Below, piece after piece: positions 37,413 to 46,004 of a stretch of DNA of 64,000 nt. Each line of letters starts with the position of its first letter. Within the stretch, counting starts at the first letter, position 1. A program made the position numbers and the translations under genes. The notes below the pieces were generated by a model that made no database searches, was not told the origin of the DNA, and was given only the letters and a program-made list of their open reading frames with translations. Origin of the DNA: Grimontia sedimenti (GTDB lineage Bacteria; Pseudomonadota; Gammaproteobacteria; Enterobacterales; Vibrionaceae); contig NZ_JAALDL010000002.1 in assembly GCF_011045095.1 (NCBI RefSeq), positions 496,001-560,000 on the forward strand. The letters are read 5' to 3'.

Positions 37413-38433
37413 TTCCATTCACCTTTCAGATTGGCAGGCCAACAGGGACCGTCCGATAGACGTGGTTTGTCTGGGCCGCGCTGGGGTCGATTTTTATGGC
37501 AATACGGACGGTGCAGACTTCAACGTTGAATCAAGCTTCAAAAAATGCGTCGGCGGATCACCTGCGAATGTAGCGATTGGTCTTGCGGAACTTGGCGCCA
37601 AAGCAGGCTTTATTTCCTGTCTGACAGATGATGCTCAGGGACGTTATGTTCGCACTTACATGGAAGGGAAAGGGATTAATCTGGATGGTGTGGCAACGCT
37701 CACGGGTGAATACCGCACCAGCCTTGCTGTGGCAGAGTTGCGTCCAGAACCCGAAGTGGTGATTTACCGTAATAACGCGGCTGACCTTGCGCTCTGTGTT
37801 GAACACATAGACAGCAGCTACCTCAGCAACGCCCGATGTCTGTTTGTTTCAGGTACCGCGCTGTCCACCAGCCCTTCACGGGAAGCGACCTTCTGTGCCA
37901 TGCAAATGGCACAACTGTCAGGCACCTTAGTCGTACTGGACTTGGATTACCGCCCTTACTCGTGGGCCTTTCCTGAGGATCCTCCTCACTTCTACCGTCT
38001 TGCCGCTTCTTTCTGCGACGTGGTGATTGGTAATCGCGAAGAGTTCGAGGTAATGGGCATTCCGCATGACGTTGAAGACAGCCATGTCAGTGCAGCATCA
38101 GAGCTGTTAAGTGGCAGTGCAGAGCTGGTCATCGTAAAAGGTGGCGCTGAAGGGTGTGATGTCTTTGGGTTAGATAGCGATAACAATCTCGCCAGCCTGT
38201 CTCAACCTATATTCAAAGTGGAAGCGCGCAAACCTTACGGTGCCGGTGACGCTTTTGCTGCCGGCCTGCTTTTTGGTCTGCTAAATCAATATTGTTTACA
38301 AGACGCCGTGGCCATGGGGGCAGCCAATGCTGCCATTAATGTCACAGGCGACACCTGCGCAGATGCGATGTCTTCGCTTGCACCGCTGCGGGAATTTATG
38401 TGCAACCGTGGTTACACATTTACCACAGACTGA
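37405..38433 (+). CDS. iolC: 5-dehydro-2-deoxygluconokinase, locus B
   Basis: 342-aa PfkB-family kinase: IDVVCLGRAGVDFYGNTDG, FKKCVGGSPANVAIGLAELG (about residue 45) and catalytic YGAGDAFAAGLLFGLL (about 280). It is a stand-alone kinase, lacking the DUF2090 extension carried by the copy at 2324-4267. Its ATG overlaps the end of the preceding dehydrogenase, suggesting translational coupling. The product would be split by the IolJ aldolase encoded two genes on. Confidence 0.92.
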   Translation: MTDSIHLSDWQANRDRPIDVVCLGRAGVDFYGNTDGADFNVESSFKKCVGGSPANVAIGLAELGAKAGFISCLTDDAQGRYVRTYMEGKGINLDGVATLTGEYRTSLAVAELRPEPEVVIYRNNAADLALCVEHIDSSYLSNARCLFVSGTALSTSPSREATFCAMQMAQLSGTLVVLDLDYRPYSWAFPEDPPHFYRLAASFCDVVIGNREEFEVMGIPHDVEDSHVSAASELLSGSAELVIVKGGAEGCDVFGLDSDNNLASLSQPIFKVEARKPYGAGDAFAAGLLFGLLNQYCLQDAVAMGAANAAINVTGDTCADAMSSLAPLREFMCNRGYTFTTD

Positions 38434-38467
38434 GCATCAGAATCAGGGAAGGATTAAGGAGTACAAG

Positions 38468-39328
38468 ATGGGAAAACATATTCCACCGTTTGATAACCGC
38501 AATGAACCCGTTATCAACGTTAATGACGATACGACACCACTGTGTTACTTCAACCCAGTGAAACTCACGAATAGTGAGTCTTATAGTTACATGCTTGAGG
38601 GTTATGAATCTGCCGTTGTGCTGGCAGGCGGCACCTGCAACATTACGGTTGATGGTGAAACCTTTGAGAACATAGGTAAACGCGCTTCCGTCTGGGAAGG
38701 CGACCCTGCTGCTGTGTACGTTCCTGTCGGTTCAAACGTGACAGTGTCATGTATTTCAGAGGTCGCAGATGTACTGATTGCCGGAGGACGTTATGAGCCG
38801 GAAGAAAACAGCGAGAAACTCACCCCATTCGCCATCCAGCCCGAAGACACAGACAAAGTGCAATACGGCAGCGATGACACCAAAACACACAGAAAAATCA
38901 AACACATCCTCGGACAGAAAAACGCAGACCAGCGCGGAAGATTGCTCGTCAGCGAACTGTTTACTGTCGGCGCAGGAGGTTGGTCAGGATTTCCTCCCCA
39001 CAAACATGATGAAGAACGGCCGCCGCAAGAAACGCGTTACGAAGAGGTGTACCAGTTCCGATTCAATCCGGGTCACGGGTTTGGGGCACAATTCCTATAT
39101 GAGCACGAAGACGACTACGGACCTGTCTACCACGTCAGAACCGGAAGCGTCATCGCCATAGACAAAGGCTATCACCCTTCTGTCGCTGCACCGGGTTATG
39201 AGATGTACTACTTCACCATCATTGTCGGTGAAAAGAGTAAGTCTCTCGTGCAGTACTTCGACCCTCACCATGAGTATCAGGTACATACGATTCCCGGCAT
39301 CAAGGACATGGTCGCCAAGTTCAAGTAA
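38468..39328 (+). CDS. iolB: 5-deoxy-glucuronate isomerase-like protein, locus B
   Basis: 286-aa IolB/KduI-family double cupin. FPPHKHDEERPPQETRYEE (near residue 180) carries the metal-binding His and Glu, and GYHPSVAAPGYEMYYFTIIVG matches the C-terminal cupin. ATG at 38468 follows AAGGAGTACAAG; the longer frame begins inside iolC and is rejected. It is clearly diverged from the IolB at 12938 (different N-terminus), consistent with a separate origin or substrate for locus B. Confidence 0.9.
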   Translation: MGKHIPPFDNRNEPVINVNDDTTPLCYFNPVKLTNSESYSYMLEGYESAVVLAGGTCNITVDGETFENIGKRASVWEGDPAAVYVPVGSNVTVSCISEVADVLIAGGRYEPEENSEKLTPFAIQPEDTDKVQYGSDDTKTHRKIKHILGQKNADQRGRLLVSELFTVGAGGWSGFPPHKHDEERPPQETRYEEVYQFRFNPGHGFGAQFLYEHEDDYGPVYHVRTGSVIAIDKGYHPSVAAPGYEMYYFTIIVGEKSKSLVQYFDPHHEYQVHTIPGIKDMVAKFK

Positions 39329-39367
39329 CGCTTTGGGTCTATTGACCCTGCAATAACGGAGACAAGG

Positions 39368-40207
39368 ATGCTAGTTACCCTGAACGACCTTATGCCGGAA
39401 GCCGCGTCGTCCCAAGGCGCGGTGCCTTGTTGTAACGTATTTGGTATTGAAGAAGCGCGGGCGATTATCGCCGCCGCTGAGGAGCTGAACCTACCCGTGA
39501 TCCTCGCTGTGAACAAAGACATGGTGGATCTCGCTGGTGTGGAGTCTATGGCAGGCATGCTGCTTCCCATGGCGCGGGCCAGCTCTGTACCTGTAGTAGT
39601 TCACCTCGATCATTGCTATGACGAAGCCATTGTTTACCGCGCTATTCACGCCGGATTCAGTTCGGTGATGTTTGATGGTTCACAATTACCTCTCGAAGAA
39701 AATATCCGCCGGACAAGAGCGGTCGCTGACGCAGCCCATGCAGTCGGCGTTTCAGTCGAAGGTGAACTTGGCTCTGTGCCTTATCAGGAAGGTCGCGACC
39801 ATATCAAATCCGAATTTACCGACCCGGAAGAAGCACGGATTTACGCCGAGCAAAGTGGTATTGATGTGCTTGCGATTTCAGTCGGTAATGTCCATCGCAT
39901 GACAGAAGCGGGAAGCCCAATTAATTTCTCCCTGCTTGATGAGATCGAAGCGGCTACCAGCTTGCCTCTGGTGATTCACGGCACCACAGGTATCACTGAA
40001 GCTGATCTTCGCGAACTCAAAACCCGCCGAATCGGTAAATTTAACGTGGGAACGACACTTAGAATGGCTTTTGGCAACGCAATTCGTGAAGCCATGGCTG
40101 AAGAACCGAATAAATTTGATAAACAATATTTCGCGGGCAAAGCCATGCCTGCACTGAAGCAAGAAGCCATGCGAGTGCTCACGCTCCTGGCAGCAGACAA
40201 GGAGTGA
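39368..40207 (+). CDS. iolJ: Class II aldolase for 5-dehydro-2-deoxy-6-phosphogluconate
   Basis: 279-aa zinc-dependent fructose-bisphosphate-aldolase family protein. Zinc and catalytic motifs are VPVVVHLDHCYD (near residue 80), GVSVEGELGSVPYQEG, VLAISVGNVHRM and LPLVIHGTTGI (late His). Within an iol operon this subgroup is IolJ, which gives dihydroxyacetone phosphate and malonate semialdehyde. GGAGACAAGG precedes the ATG. Fructose-bisphosphate as substrate is less likely given the neighbours. Confidence 0.88.
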   Translation: MLVTLNDLMPEAASSQGAVPCCNVFGIEEARAIIAAAEELNLPVILAVNKDMVDLAGVESMAGMLLPMARASSVPVVVHLDHCYDEAIVYRAIHAGFSSVMFDGSQLPLEENIRRTRAVADAAHAVGVSVEGELGSVPYQEGRDHIKSEFTDPEEARIYAEQSGIDVLAISVGNVHRMTEAGSPINFSLLDEIEAATSLPLVIHGTTGITEADLRELKTRRIGKFNVGTTLRMAFGNAIREAMAEEPNKFDKQYFAGKAMPALKQEAMRVLTLLAADKE

Positions 40208-40209
40208 CA

Positions 40210-41379
40210 ATGAGCAAGGCGTATAAAAAGCTCGGACGACGTTTAAGACTCGGCGTGATAGGCGGCGGGCCAGATTCCTTTATCGGCTCCATTCACCGGT
40301 CATCTGCCACCATGCATGAAGAATTTGATGTTGTCGCGGGTGTGTTTTCCTCAAATCCTGAGCGTTCAATTGCTGCAGGAAAATCCATGGGTATTCCGCG
40401 TCCTTATGGCGACCCGGATGCCTTGTTTGCCGGAGAAGCTGCGGCGGATGAGCCCATAGATGCACTCGCCATCATGACGCCCAACAACAGTCACTATGAG
40501 CTTTCATGCCGCGCATTAGATGCTGGTTTTAACGTGTTCTGCGAAAAACCTCTGACCATGACTGAAGATGAATCTGCTGACTTGGTCAAGCGGGTTAATG
40601 CATCGGGTAAGCGTTACTGCGTCGCTTACGGCTACAGCGGTTATGCCATGGTGCGTCAAGCGCGTGAAATGGTGGCACAGGGTGTGATCGGTGACATCAC
40701 AATGGTGCAAAGCAATTACGTTCAGGGACACTTGGCAGCACTGACAGAATCTGAGCTTGCTGGCTCTAACTGGCATATGAAGCCAGAGCTTGCTGGCCCT
40801 TCTCTGATCCTTGGTGATATCGCGACACATAGCTATCACCTGACCAGCTACGTTGCTGGCATGGAAGCCAGTTCATTGAGCGCCGATGTGACGGCATTGG
40901 TCGATGGACGCACGGCAGATGACTACTGCGGCATATTGCTTCGCTACCCCAATAACGCACGCGGCATCTTCTGGGTCACACAAGCCGCAGCCGGCGGTGT
41001 TCATGGTTTGAGCTTTACCATTTACGGCACCAAAGGCGGCTTGGAATGGCAACAGGAACAGCCTAATGAACTGATCGTCCGCCCTATCGATAAGCCTGCT
41101 TATGTGCTGACAAAAGGTGGTAAAGGTCTTTCAGGTGCGGGAGAGCGTGTTTCCCATGTCGCTATCGGTCATCCGGAGGGCTATCGCGAGGCATTTGCCA
41201 ACCTCTACTACGACTTTGCTTCCAACATCGTTGATGATCTGACTGGCGAAACCCCAGAACCATTGAGCCTCTGGAACCCAACCGTTCAAGACGGTGCATA
41301 CGGCATGGCGTTTGTTTACGCCGCAGTGCGCTCCCGGGACAATGAGGGCAAATGGGAACCTCTCCGAAATCTGACTTAG
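40210..41379 (+). CDS. Gfo/Idh/MocA-family dehydrogenase 2, locus B
   Basis: 389 aa: LRLGVIGGGPDSFIGSIHR, NVFCEKPLTMTEDES (EKP motif near residue 115), ILGDIATHSYHLTSYVAG and a C-terminal GYREAFANLYYDFA segment. Same subfamily architecture as the protein at 36237 but only moderately similar. AAGGAGTGACA before the ATG overlaps the end of iolJ. Last gene of the operon, 24 bases before a terminator. Two different dehydrogenases in one operon suggest either two inositol isomers or interconversion between them. Confidence 0.85.
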   Translation: MSKAYKKLGRRLRLGVIGGGPDSFIGSIHRSSATMHEEFDVVAGVFSSNPERSIAAGKSMGIPRPYGDPDALFAGEAAADEPIDALAIMTPNNSHYELSCRALDAGFNVFCEKPLTMTEDESADLVKRVNASGKRYCVAYGYSGYAMVRQAREMVAQGVIGDITMVQSNYVQGHLAALTESELAGSNWHMKPELAGPSLILGDIATHSYHLTSYVAGMEASSLSADVTALVDGRTADDYCGILLRYPNNARGIFWVTQAAAGGVHGLSFTIYGTKGGLEWQQEQPNELIVRPIDKPAYVLTKGGKGLSGAGERVSHVAIGHPEGYREAFANLYYDFASNIVDDLTGETPEPLSLWNPTVQDGAYGMAFVYAAVRSRDNEGKWEPLRNLT

Positions 41380-41403
41380 GATTTATACAACGCTTTTAAC
41401 CTT

Positions 41404-41442
41404 GCGAGCAGGTAGCCAGTCGTCGGTCTGCTCGCTTTTTTT
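41404..41442 (+). terminator. Terminator of the iolD operon
   Basis: GCGAGCAG and CTGCTCGC pair across a 16-base loop and are followed by seven T. Confidence 0.82.
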
Positions 41443-41511
41443 ATCGTATTTAGAACAGTGCATTTTCCTGTCCCACGGTACATTAGCAAAGGACGATAAA
41501 AGGAGAATACG

Positions 41512-41886
41512 ATGATGGATAACAAGAAAGTGGCCTTGTTTGGCTGGCATCCAGATGTGGTGAATTACGACAAGTGGCCAGGTATGACTGCAGATAAACT
41601 CCGCGCGGCACTGGAAGGAGATCGCGATAGACTTCTTACCCTCGGATATGCTGTCGACCTTCACTACATTCGTGACGGTGAAACTGCGTATGATGCGGCG
41701 ACTGAAGCACTCAATGGCAAACCTTATGACTGCGTGCTGATTGGCGCAGGTGTCCGCCGTGATGAAGACCATTTTCTGGTGTTTGAAAAACTGGTAAATG
41801 CCGTTCATAAAGCCGCACCACAGGCGACAATTTGCTTCAACACCAACCCAAGCGACACGGCGGATGCGATTAAACGCTGGACGTAA
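41512..41886 (+). CDS. Hypothetical protein, 124 aa
   Basis: AAAGGAGAATACG precedes ATGATG. The protein is soluble, with no signal or membrane segment: VALFGWHPDVVNYDKWPGM, YAVDLHYIRDG, YDCVLIGAGVRRDEDHFLVFEKLVNAVHKAAP and ICFNTNPSDTADAIKRW. The alternating strands and helices, and the IGAG turn, suggest a small alpha/beta Rossmann-like fold. I do not recognise a family name. It precedes the thioredoxin-like gene by 50 bases and might be co-transcribed with it. Confidence 0.72.
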   Translation: MMDNKKVALFGWHPDVVNYDKWPGMTADKLRAALEGDRDRLLTLGYAVDLHYIRDGETAYDAATEALNGKPYDCVLIGAGVRRDEDHFLVFEKLVNAVHKAAPQATICFNTNPSDTADAIKRWT

Positions 41887-41936
41887 TATCCTAGGGGCTT
41901 GGCTCGGCCCTTTTTCATCATGTCATGGAGGACAGC

Positions 41937-42278
41937 ATGTCGATACGCGCGACCGAAACGGGATTCAACCCAGAATACAGTGATGACGCCCCTTCTTTTG
42001 AGGATATCAGCGACCAAAAAGGTATCACTATCATAGAGTTTGGCGCGCCATGGTGCGGCCACTGCCAAGCGGCTGAACCCGCAGTAAAAGCCGTGCTAGA
42101 AGCAAAGTCTTTCCCTCACACCAAAGTTTATGACTGTAAGGGCAAGCCTTTAGGGCGAGCCTTTAAGGTGAAGCTCTGGCCAACCCTGATCCTTCTTCGG
42201 GATGGGTTGGAAGTTGACCGCATTGTTCGCCCGATTCATGAAGACGAGGTGGAAGATTTGATTTCACAGGCGCGCTAA
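41937..42278 (+). CDS. Thioredoxin-like protein with CGHC active site
   Basis: 113 aa. IIEFGAPWCGHCQAAEPAVKAVLE holds the redox motif CGHC (PDI-like, rather than the usual bacterial CGPC), and LWPTLILLRDG carries the cis-proline. No signal peptide, so cytoplasmic. GGAGGACAGC precedes the ATG. Its end overlaps the end of the convergent kinase gene by 4 bases. The CGHC motif gives a more oxidising thioredoxin; its partner is unknown. Confidence 0.85.
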   Translation: MSIRATETGFNPEYSDDAPSFEDISDQKGITIIEFGAPWCGHCQAAEPAVKAVLEAKSFPHTKVYDCKGKPLGRAFKVKLWPTLILLRDGLEVDRIVRPIHEDEVEDLISQAR

Positions 42279-44074
42279 CCGATAAGAAAAACAATTTGGA
42301 TTAATACAATCAGGAACAGGATAAGGCTTAGTCCTTTCCAGAAACGTAATGGGTCGCTTTCTAAAAGCGGCCTGTTTTCATTGGAAGACTTAAACGCTGG
42401 GTTAGGTTTCATCAAATCCTGTTCAAATTCGGAAAGCGCATGATAGCGGGCTTTCGGGATAGGATGACAGGCTTTTTTGAGCGCCTCATCAAACCAATCC
42501 GGGGCACCGGGACAATAGACCGTTGCTGGCACATAGTTTTTTCGGTTTGCCGCTCTGGGGTTGGAGGCATTCACTGCTTTGTAAGGCAAATGTCCGGTCA
42601 AAAGCTCGTAAACTGTCATACCTAATGAAAATAAGTCAGAAGAGAAATTGGCTTTGTTGCCTTTGAGGTATTCCGGTGCCGCGTAGTTTAAGTCACCGAC
42701 TGGATATCCTTCTTCCTCACTCCCCATTAACTCTTCCAAGCCTGCTGATTGCGCAGTACCGTAGTCAATCAAAGTCACATTCATGTCTTTGTCGACCATG
42801 AGATTATCCGGTTTGATATCGCGATGAACCACCGAAAGGCGTTGAAGCACCCGAACCGCTCGAATAGCCCCTTTTGCCAGCGTACGAACCTGAGTGAGCG
42901 TCGGCGTTGGATTATCGATCATCCATTGTCTGAGTGTGACACCTTCGATGTAATCGCAGACATGATAGAGGTATGGCGAATAACTCGATGGCGGATGTAT
43001 CTTCATCACGCCGGGTGATTTCACCTGCTCACCAATCCACCCTTCCCGTATAAAGCCCGCAAGATAAACCGCATCATCCGCAAAGTTGAGCGATGGCATT
43101 TTCAATACATACTGACGGCCATCCAAGTCACTGCGCGTCAGGTAGATATGACTCCGACTTCCGCTATAAAGCACCCTCGCCACGGTGTAGTGGTCAATCT
43201 TCTGTCCTTCTTTCAGAACAGGCGGAATTTTTCTTTCTGATAAATCGCGAAGCGCTTCGCCATAGGTCGCAGCGGGAAGCGAATCGACAGCTAACAACAG
43301 GCAAGTGATATTGTCATCGCTGCCCAACTTATAAGCATCATCAACAAACGATGCCGCTAAGTGTTCTAGATCAGACGTGGTATCGGAAGCGTAGAGACGT
43401 TGGGCGATTTCCCGCTCTGTCATGGTGTCATGAATGCCATCTGTCGCCAGAAACAACAGATCACCACGCTCTAGTGCAACGGGCTGATAATCCACATTCA
43501 AGTGGCTATCAATACCCAGCGCTCGGGTTAAGTGATGTTGGGTTTTACTTTGGTAGTGACGATGATCCTGCGTAATCTGGGTCAGTCTGTGCTGACGCCA
43601 AAGGTAGACACGGCAATCGCCGACATGAAAAACATGGGCGGTATTCGATTTCACAATCACTGAGCAAAAAGCCGCCACCATAGCACTGGCTTGCGTGCCT
43701 GCTTGTTGTCCATGATGGTAAAGCCAGTAATTGAGGGATTTCATCACCTTGCCAGCGGCATCTTTCACTGGCCAGGTAATCGGCGTGTCGAGGTAGTTGT
43801 TGACGAATTCAGTCACGCCCATTTCACTGGCTTTCTGACTGACTTCACTGGTGCTGACACCATCCGCTATCGCCGCTACCACACCTTTGTGTTTCAGCTC
43901 GCTTGCCTTTTTTGGCAAGTAAACAGCAAAAGCATCCTGATTAGGTGGCTTGCGCCCGGCAACCGAGCTGCCACCTGCACGAACGATCAAACGGGAAGCC
44001 GCTTCCTGCGTCTCCCCGTTTTCAGTGCCGGCAGCGCCATACGACGCTGCCTGTTCATGAAACTCTGGTTTCAT
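42275..44074 (-). CDS. Fused PP2C phosphatase / Ser-Thr protein kinase, nitrate cluster
   Basis: 599 aa. Residues about 30-270 form a PP2C phosphatase: GRKPPNQDAFAVYLP, AAIADGVSTSEV, LFLATDGIHDTMTE and GSDDNITCLLLAV contain the metal-binding Asp residues. Residues about 295-555 form a Hanks-type kinase: YVLKMPS (catalytic Lys), VVHRDIKPDNLMV and LIDYGTA (DYG in place of DFG), APEYLKGNKANFSSDLFSLGMTVYELLTG. A C-terminal membrane segment (GLSLILFLIVLIQIVFLIG) anchors it. It follows the nitrate transporter by 2 bases, so it is the last gene of the nir operon and probably controls nitrate uptake or reduction by phosphorylation. Such fusions next to nitrate transporters recur in proteobacteria, but their targets are unproven. 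Confidence 0.9.
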   Translation of the reverse strand: MKPEFHEQAASYGAAGTENGETQEAASRLIVRAGGSSVAGRKPPNQDAFAVYLPKKASELKHKGVVAAIADGVSTSEVSQKASEMGVTEFVNNYLDTPITWPVKDAAGKVMKSLNYWLYHHGQQAGTQASAMVAAFCSVIVKSNTAHVFHVGDCRVYLWRQHRLTQITQDHRHYQSKTQHHLTRALGIDSHLNVDYQPVALERGDLLFLATDGIHDTMTEREIAQRLYASDTTSDLEHLAASFVDDAYKLGSDDNITCLLLAVDSLPAATYGEALRDLSERKIPPVLKEGQKIDHYTVARVLYSGSRSHIYLTRSDLDGRQYVLKMPSLNFADDAVYLAGFIREGWIGEQVKSPGVMKIHPPSSYSPYLYHVCDYIEGVTLRQWMIDNPTPTLTQVRTLAKGAIRAVRVLQRLSVVHRDIKPDNLMVDKDMNVTLIDYGTAQSAGLEELMGSEEEGYPVGDLNYAAPEYLKGNKANFSSDLFSLGMTVYELLTGHLPYKAVNASNPRAANRKNYVPATVYCPGAPDWFDEALKKACHPIPKARYHALSEFEQDLMKPNPAFKSSNENRPLLESDPLRFWKGLSLILFLIVLIQIVFLIG

Positions 44075-44076
44075 AC

Positions 44077-45552
44077 TTATGCTTTCGCCACATCAATCAT
44101 GGTGATTGAACCATCATCATTCACTTCAGCAATCTGGCCTGACGGCTCTTCCATAAAGAGTAGCGTGACAAAGCCAAGAACCGCGGTACCTGCAATGATG
44201 TAGAAGAAAGTGCTGTAATCAACCAGCGACAAAATCGTCAGATAAGTCACTGCACCCACGTTACCATAAGCACCTGTCATACCTGCGATTTGACCCGTCA
44301 TGCGACGCTTGATCAGTGGCACGGCCGCAAATACTGCACCTTCACCGGATTGTACAAAGAACGAACAACCCATTGCCGCTACAACCGCCAGCCAAACTGG
44401 CCACGCGCTGTCGACTTGACCCATCACGAAGTAACCCAATGCCAGACCCGCAGTGAGGATAAGCAGTGTTGGTTTACGACCGAATTTATCAGACAACCAG
44501 CCGCCACCAGGACGTGACATCAGGTTCATGAAGGCATAAGCGGATGCCACCATACCCGCCACTACAGGTGTCAGTTCAAAGGTTTCAGAGAAGAACAGTG
44601 GCAGCATTGAAACCACAGCCAACTCAGAACCAAAGGTCGCAAAGTACAGCACATTAAGCACAGCAACCTGCTTAAATTGGTAGCGGTGAATTTCTGGCAC
44701 CTCTTCTTTAAAGACGTGCTTGTTCACTTTCCAAACTTGGGAAGCATCAAACAGGTAGATGCCCGCAAGTACCGCATAAATACCGTACACAGCTGCATCA
44801 GAGAACATGCCGATACCGCTTGGAGAAAGTTTCCAAGCCAACAATGCCAGTGCACCGTACATTGGGGTTTTCATGAATAGCAGAAGGTAGAAGTCGCCTT
44901 TTGAGGTGACTTCCATTGCGCCGCCGTTCTTTGGTTTGTAGTAGGTTGCACCTTTTGGCGTATCCGTTACGTTGCGATAAAACACGAAAGAGAAAGCCAG
45001 GCTTATCAAGCCAGTGATACCCATAGCGTAACGCCAGCCATCTTCACCACCGAACATCACAGCCACGGTTGGCAGGGTGAATGCAGCGGCTGCTGAGCCG
45101 AAGTTACCCCAGCCACCGTAGATACCTTCTGCAGTGCCCAGTTCATTGTGAGGGAACCACTCAGACACCAGACGGATACCGATAACAAAGCCTGCACCGA
45201 TAAGACCCAGTGCAAAACGGGCAATGGCAGCTTGAACGAAGCTATCTGAAAGTGCGAAAACAAAACAAGGGATGGAACAGATAGCAAGCAGTAAAGAATA
45301 GATTAGCCGCGGCCCATATTTATCCGTAAGCATGCCGATTAAGACACGCGCTGGAATGGTAAAAGCAACGTTGAGAATAAGCAGAGTTTTAATTTCTGCG
45401 GTGGTTAAGCCGAGCGATTCTTTTACCGATTGCAGCAATGGCGCAAAGTTAAACCACACCACAAAGGTAATAAAGAATGCGAACCAACTTAAATGGAGAA
45501 TTTTCATTTTTCCGGTAAAGGAAAATATATTGAACTTGTCACTAGATGACAT
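44077..45552 (-). CDS. narK: Nitrate/nitrite transporter of the NNP family (MFS)
   Basis: 491 aa, twelve membrane segments. The nitrate signatures are IGAGFVIGIRLVSEWFPHNELGTAEGIYGGWGNFGSAAAAF (residues about 115-155, GGWGNFG included) and IAGMTGAYGNVGAV in the second half. The start at 45552 (MSSSDKFNIFSFTGKMKILHLSWFA) has AAGAGGAAG upstream. Position downstream of nirBD shows a role in nitrate import for assimilation rather than respiration. A cytoplasmic insertion of about 30 residues (TDTPKGATYYKPKNGGAMEV) sits between segments 6 and 7. Confidence 0.92.
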   Translation of the reverse strand: MSSSDKFNIFSFTGKMKILHLSWFAFFITFVVWFNFAPLLQSVKESLGLTTAEIKTLLILNVAFTIPARVLIGMLTDKYGPRLIYSLLLAICSIPCFVFALSDSFVQAAIARFALGLIGAGFVIGIRLVSEWFPHNELGTAEGIYGGWGNFGSAAAAFTLPTVAVMFGGEDGWRYAMGITGLISLAFSFVFYRNVTDTPKGATYYKPKNGGAMEVTSKGDFYLLLFMKTPMYGALALLAWKLSPSGIGMFSDAAVYGIYAVLAGIYLFDASQVWKVNKHVFKEEVPEIHRYQFKQVAVLNVLYFATFGSELAVVSMLPLFFSETFELTPVVAGMVASAYAFMNLMSRPGGGWLSDKFGRKPTLLILTAGLALGYFVMGQVDSAWPVWLAVVAAMGCSFFVQSGEGAVFAAVPLIKRRMTGQIAGMTGAYGNVGAVTYLTILSLVDYSTFFYIIAGTAVLGFVTLLFMEEPSGQIAEVNDDGSITMIDVAKA

Positions 45553-45631
45553 TATTGACTTCCTCTTCAAACAAACAATCCCTGTGCCGTGATGTTTGAA
45601 TCACAGCAAACTTAATTTGAAAATTTTTAAC

Positions 45632-45657
45632 TTCCCCTGATTGGGTAATCAGGGGAA
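45632..45657. promoter_or_regulatory. Perfect 11-bp hairpin between nirD and the transporter
   Basis: TTCCCCTGATT and AATCAGGGGAA with a 4-base loop, in the nirD-transporter gap. On the minus strand it is followed by GTTAAAAATTTT, not a clean T run, so it is likelier an mRNA-stabilising or partial-termination element than a full terminator. Confidence 0.6.
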
Positions 45658-45664
45658 TAAATAT

Positions 45665-45994
45665 TTAAACCAGACTCAGTTGCACAGCACCTTCATGACA
45701 ACGGACCGGGTAGGTGGTGATCGATACGTTTTCGTCTTCCAGACAAATACCGCTATCTAAGCAAAAATGCTGTTTATAGAGCGGTGAGGCGATCACTGTT
45801 TTGTCACCTATCGAGCCGATCATTCCGCGAGAAAGCACATTCGCTTTGCCGATTGGATCATAATTATCAACGGCATATAGCGAGTCTGTTCGGCCACAAA
45901 GAAATACCGCCACCTGCTTGTCTTCCAACAACGCGCACACGCCGGTGTTTTTGACCAAGTCAGACTTTTCACAAATGGTTTGCCACTGGCTCAT
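45665..45994 (-). CDS. nirD: Assimilatory nitrite reductase small subunit
   Basis: 109-aa Rieske-type protein (MSQWQTICEKSDLVKNTGVCALLEDKQVAVF, DPIGKANVLSRGMIGSIGDKTVIASPLYKQHF, DENVSITTYPVRCHEGAVQL). As in other NirD proteins the full set of Rieske Cys/His ligands is not present. It partners NirB in reducing nitrite to ammonium. AAGGAGAAAGCA precedes the ATG at 45994, 10 bases after nirB; the longer frame overlaps nirB and is rejected. Confidence 0.93.
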   Translation of the reverse strand: MSQWQTICEKSDLVKNTGVCALLEDKQVAVFLCGRTDSLYAVDNYDPIGKANVLSRGMIGSIGDKTVIASPLYKQHFCLDSGICLEDENVSITTYPVRCHEGAVQLSLV

Positions 45995-46004
45995 TGCTTT
46001 CTCC

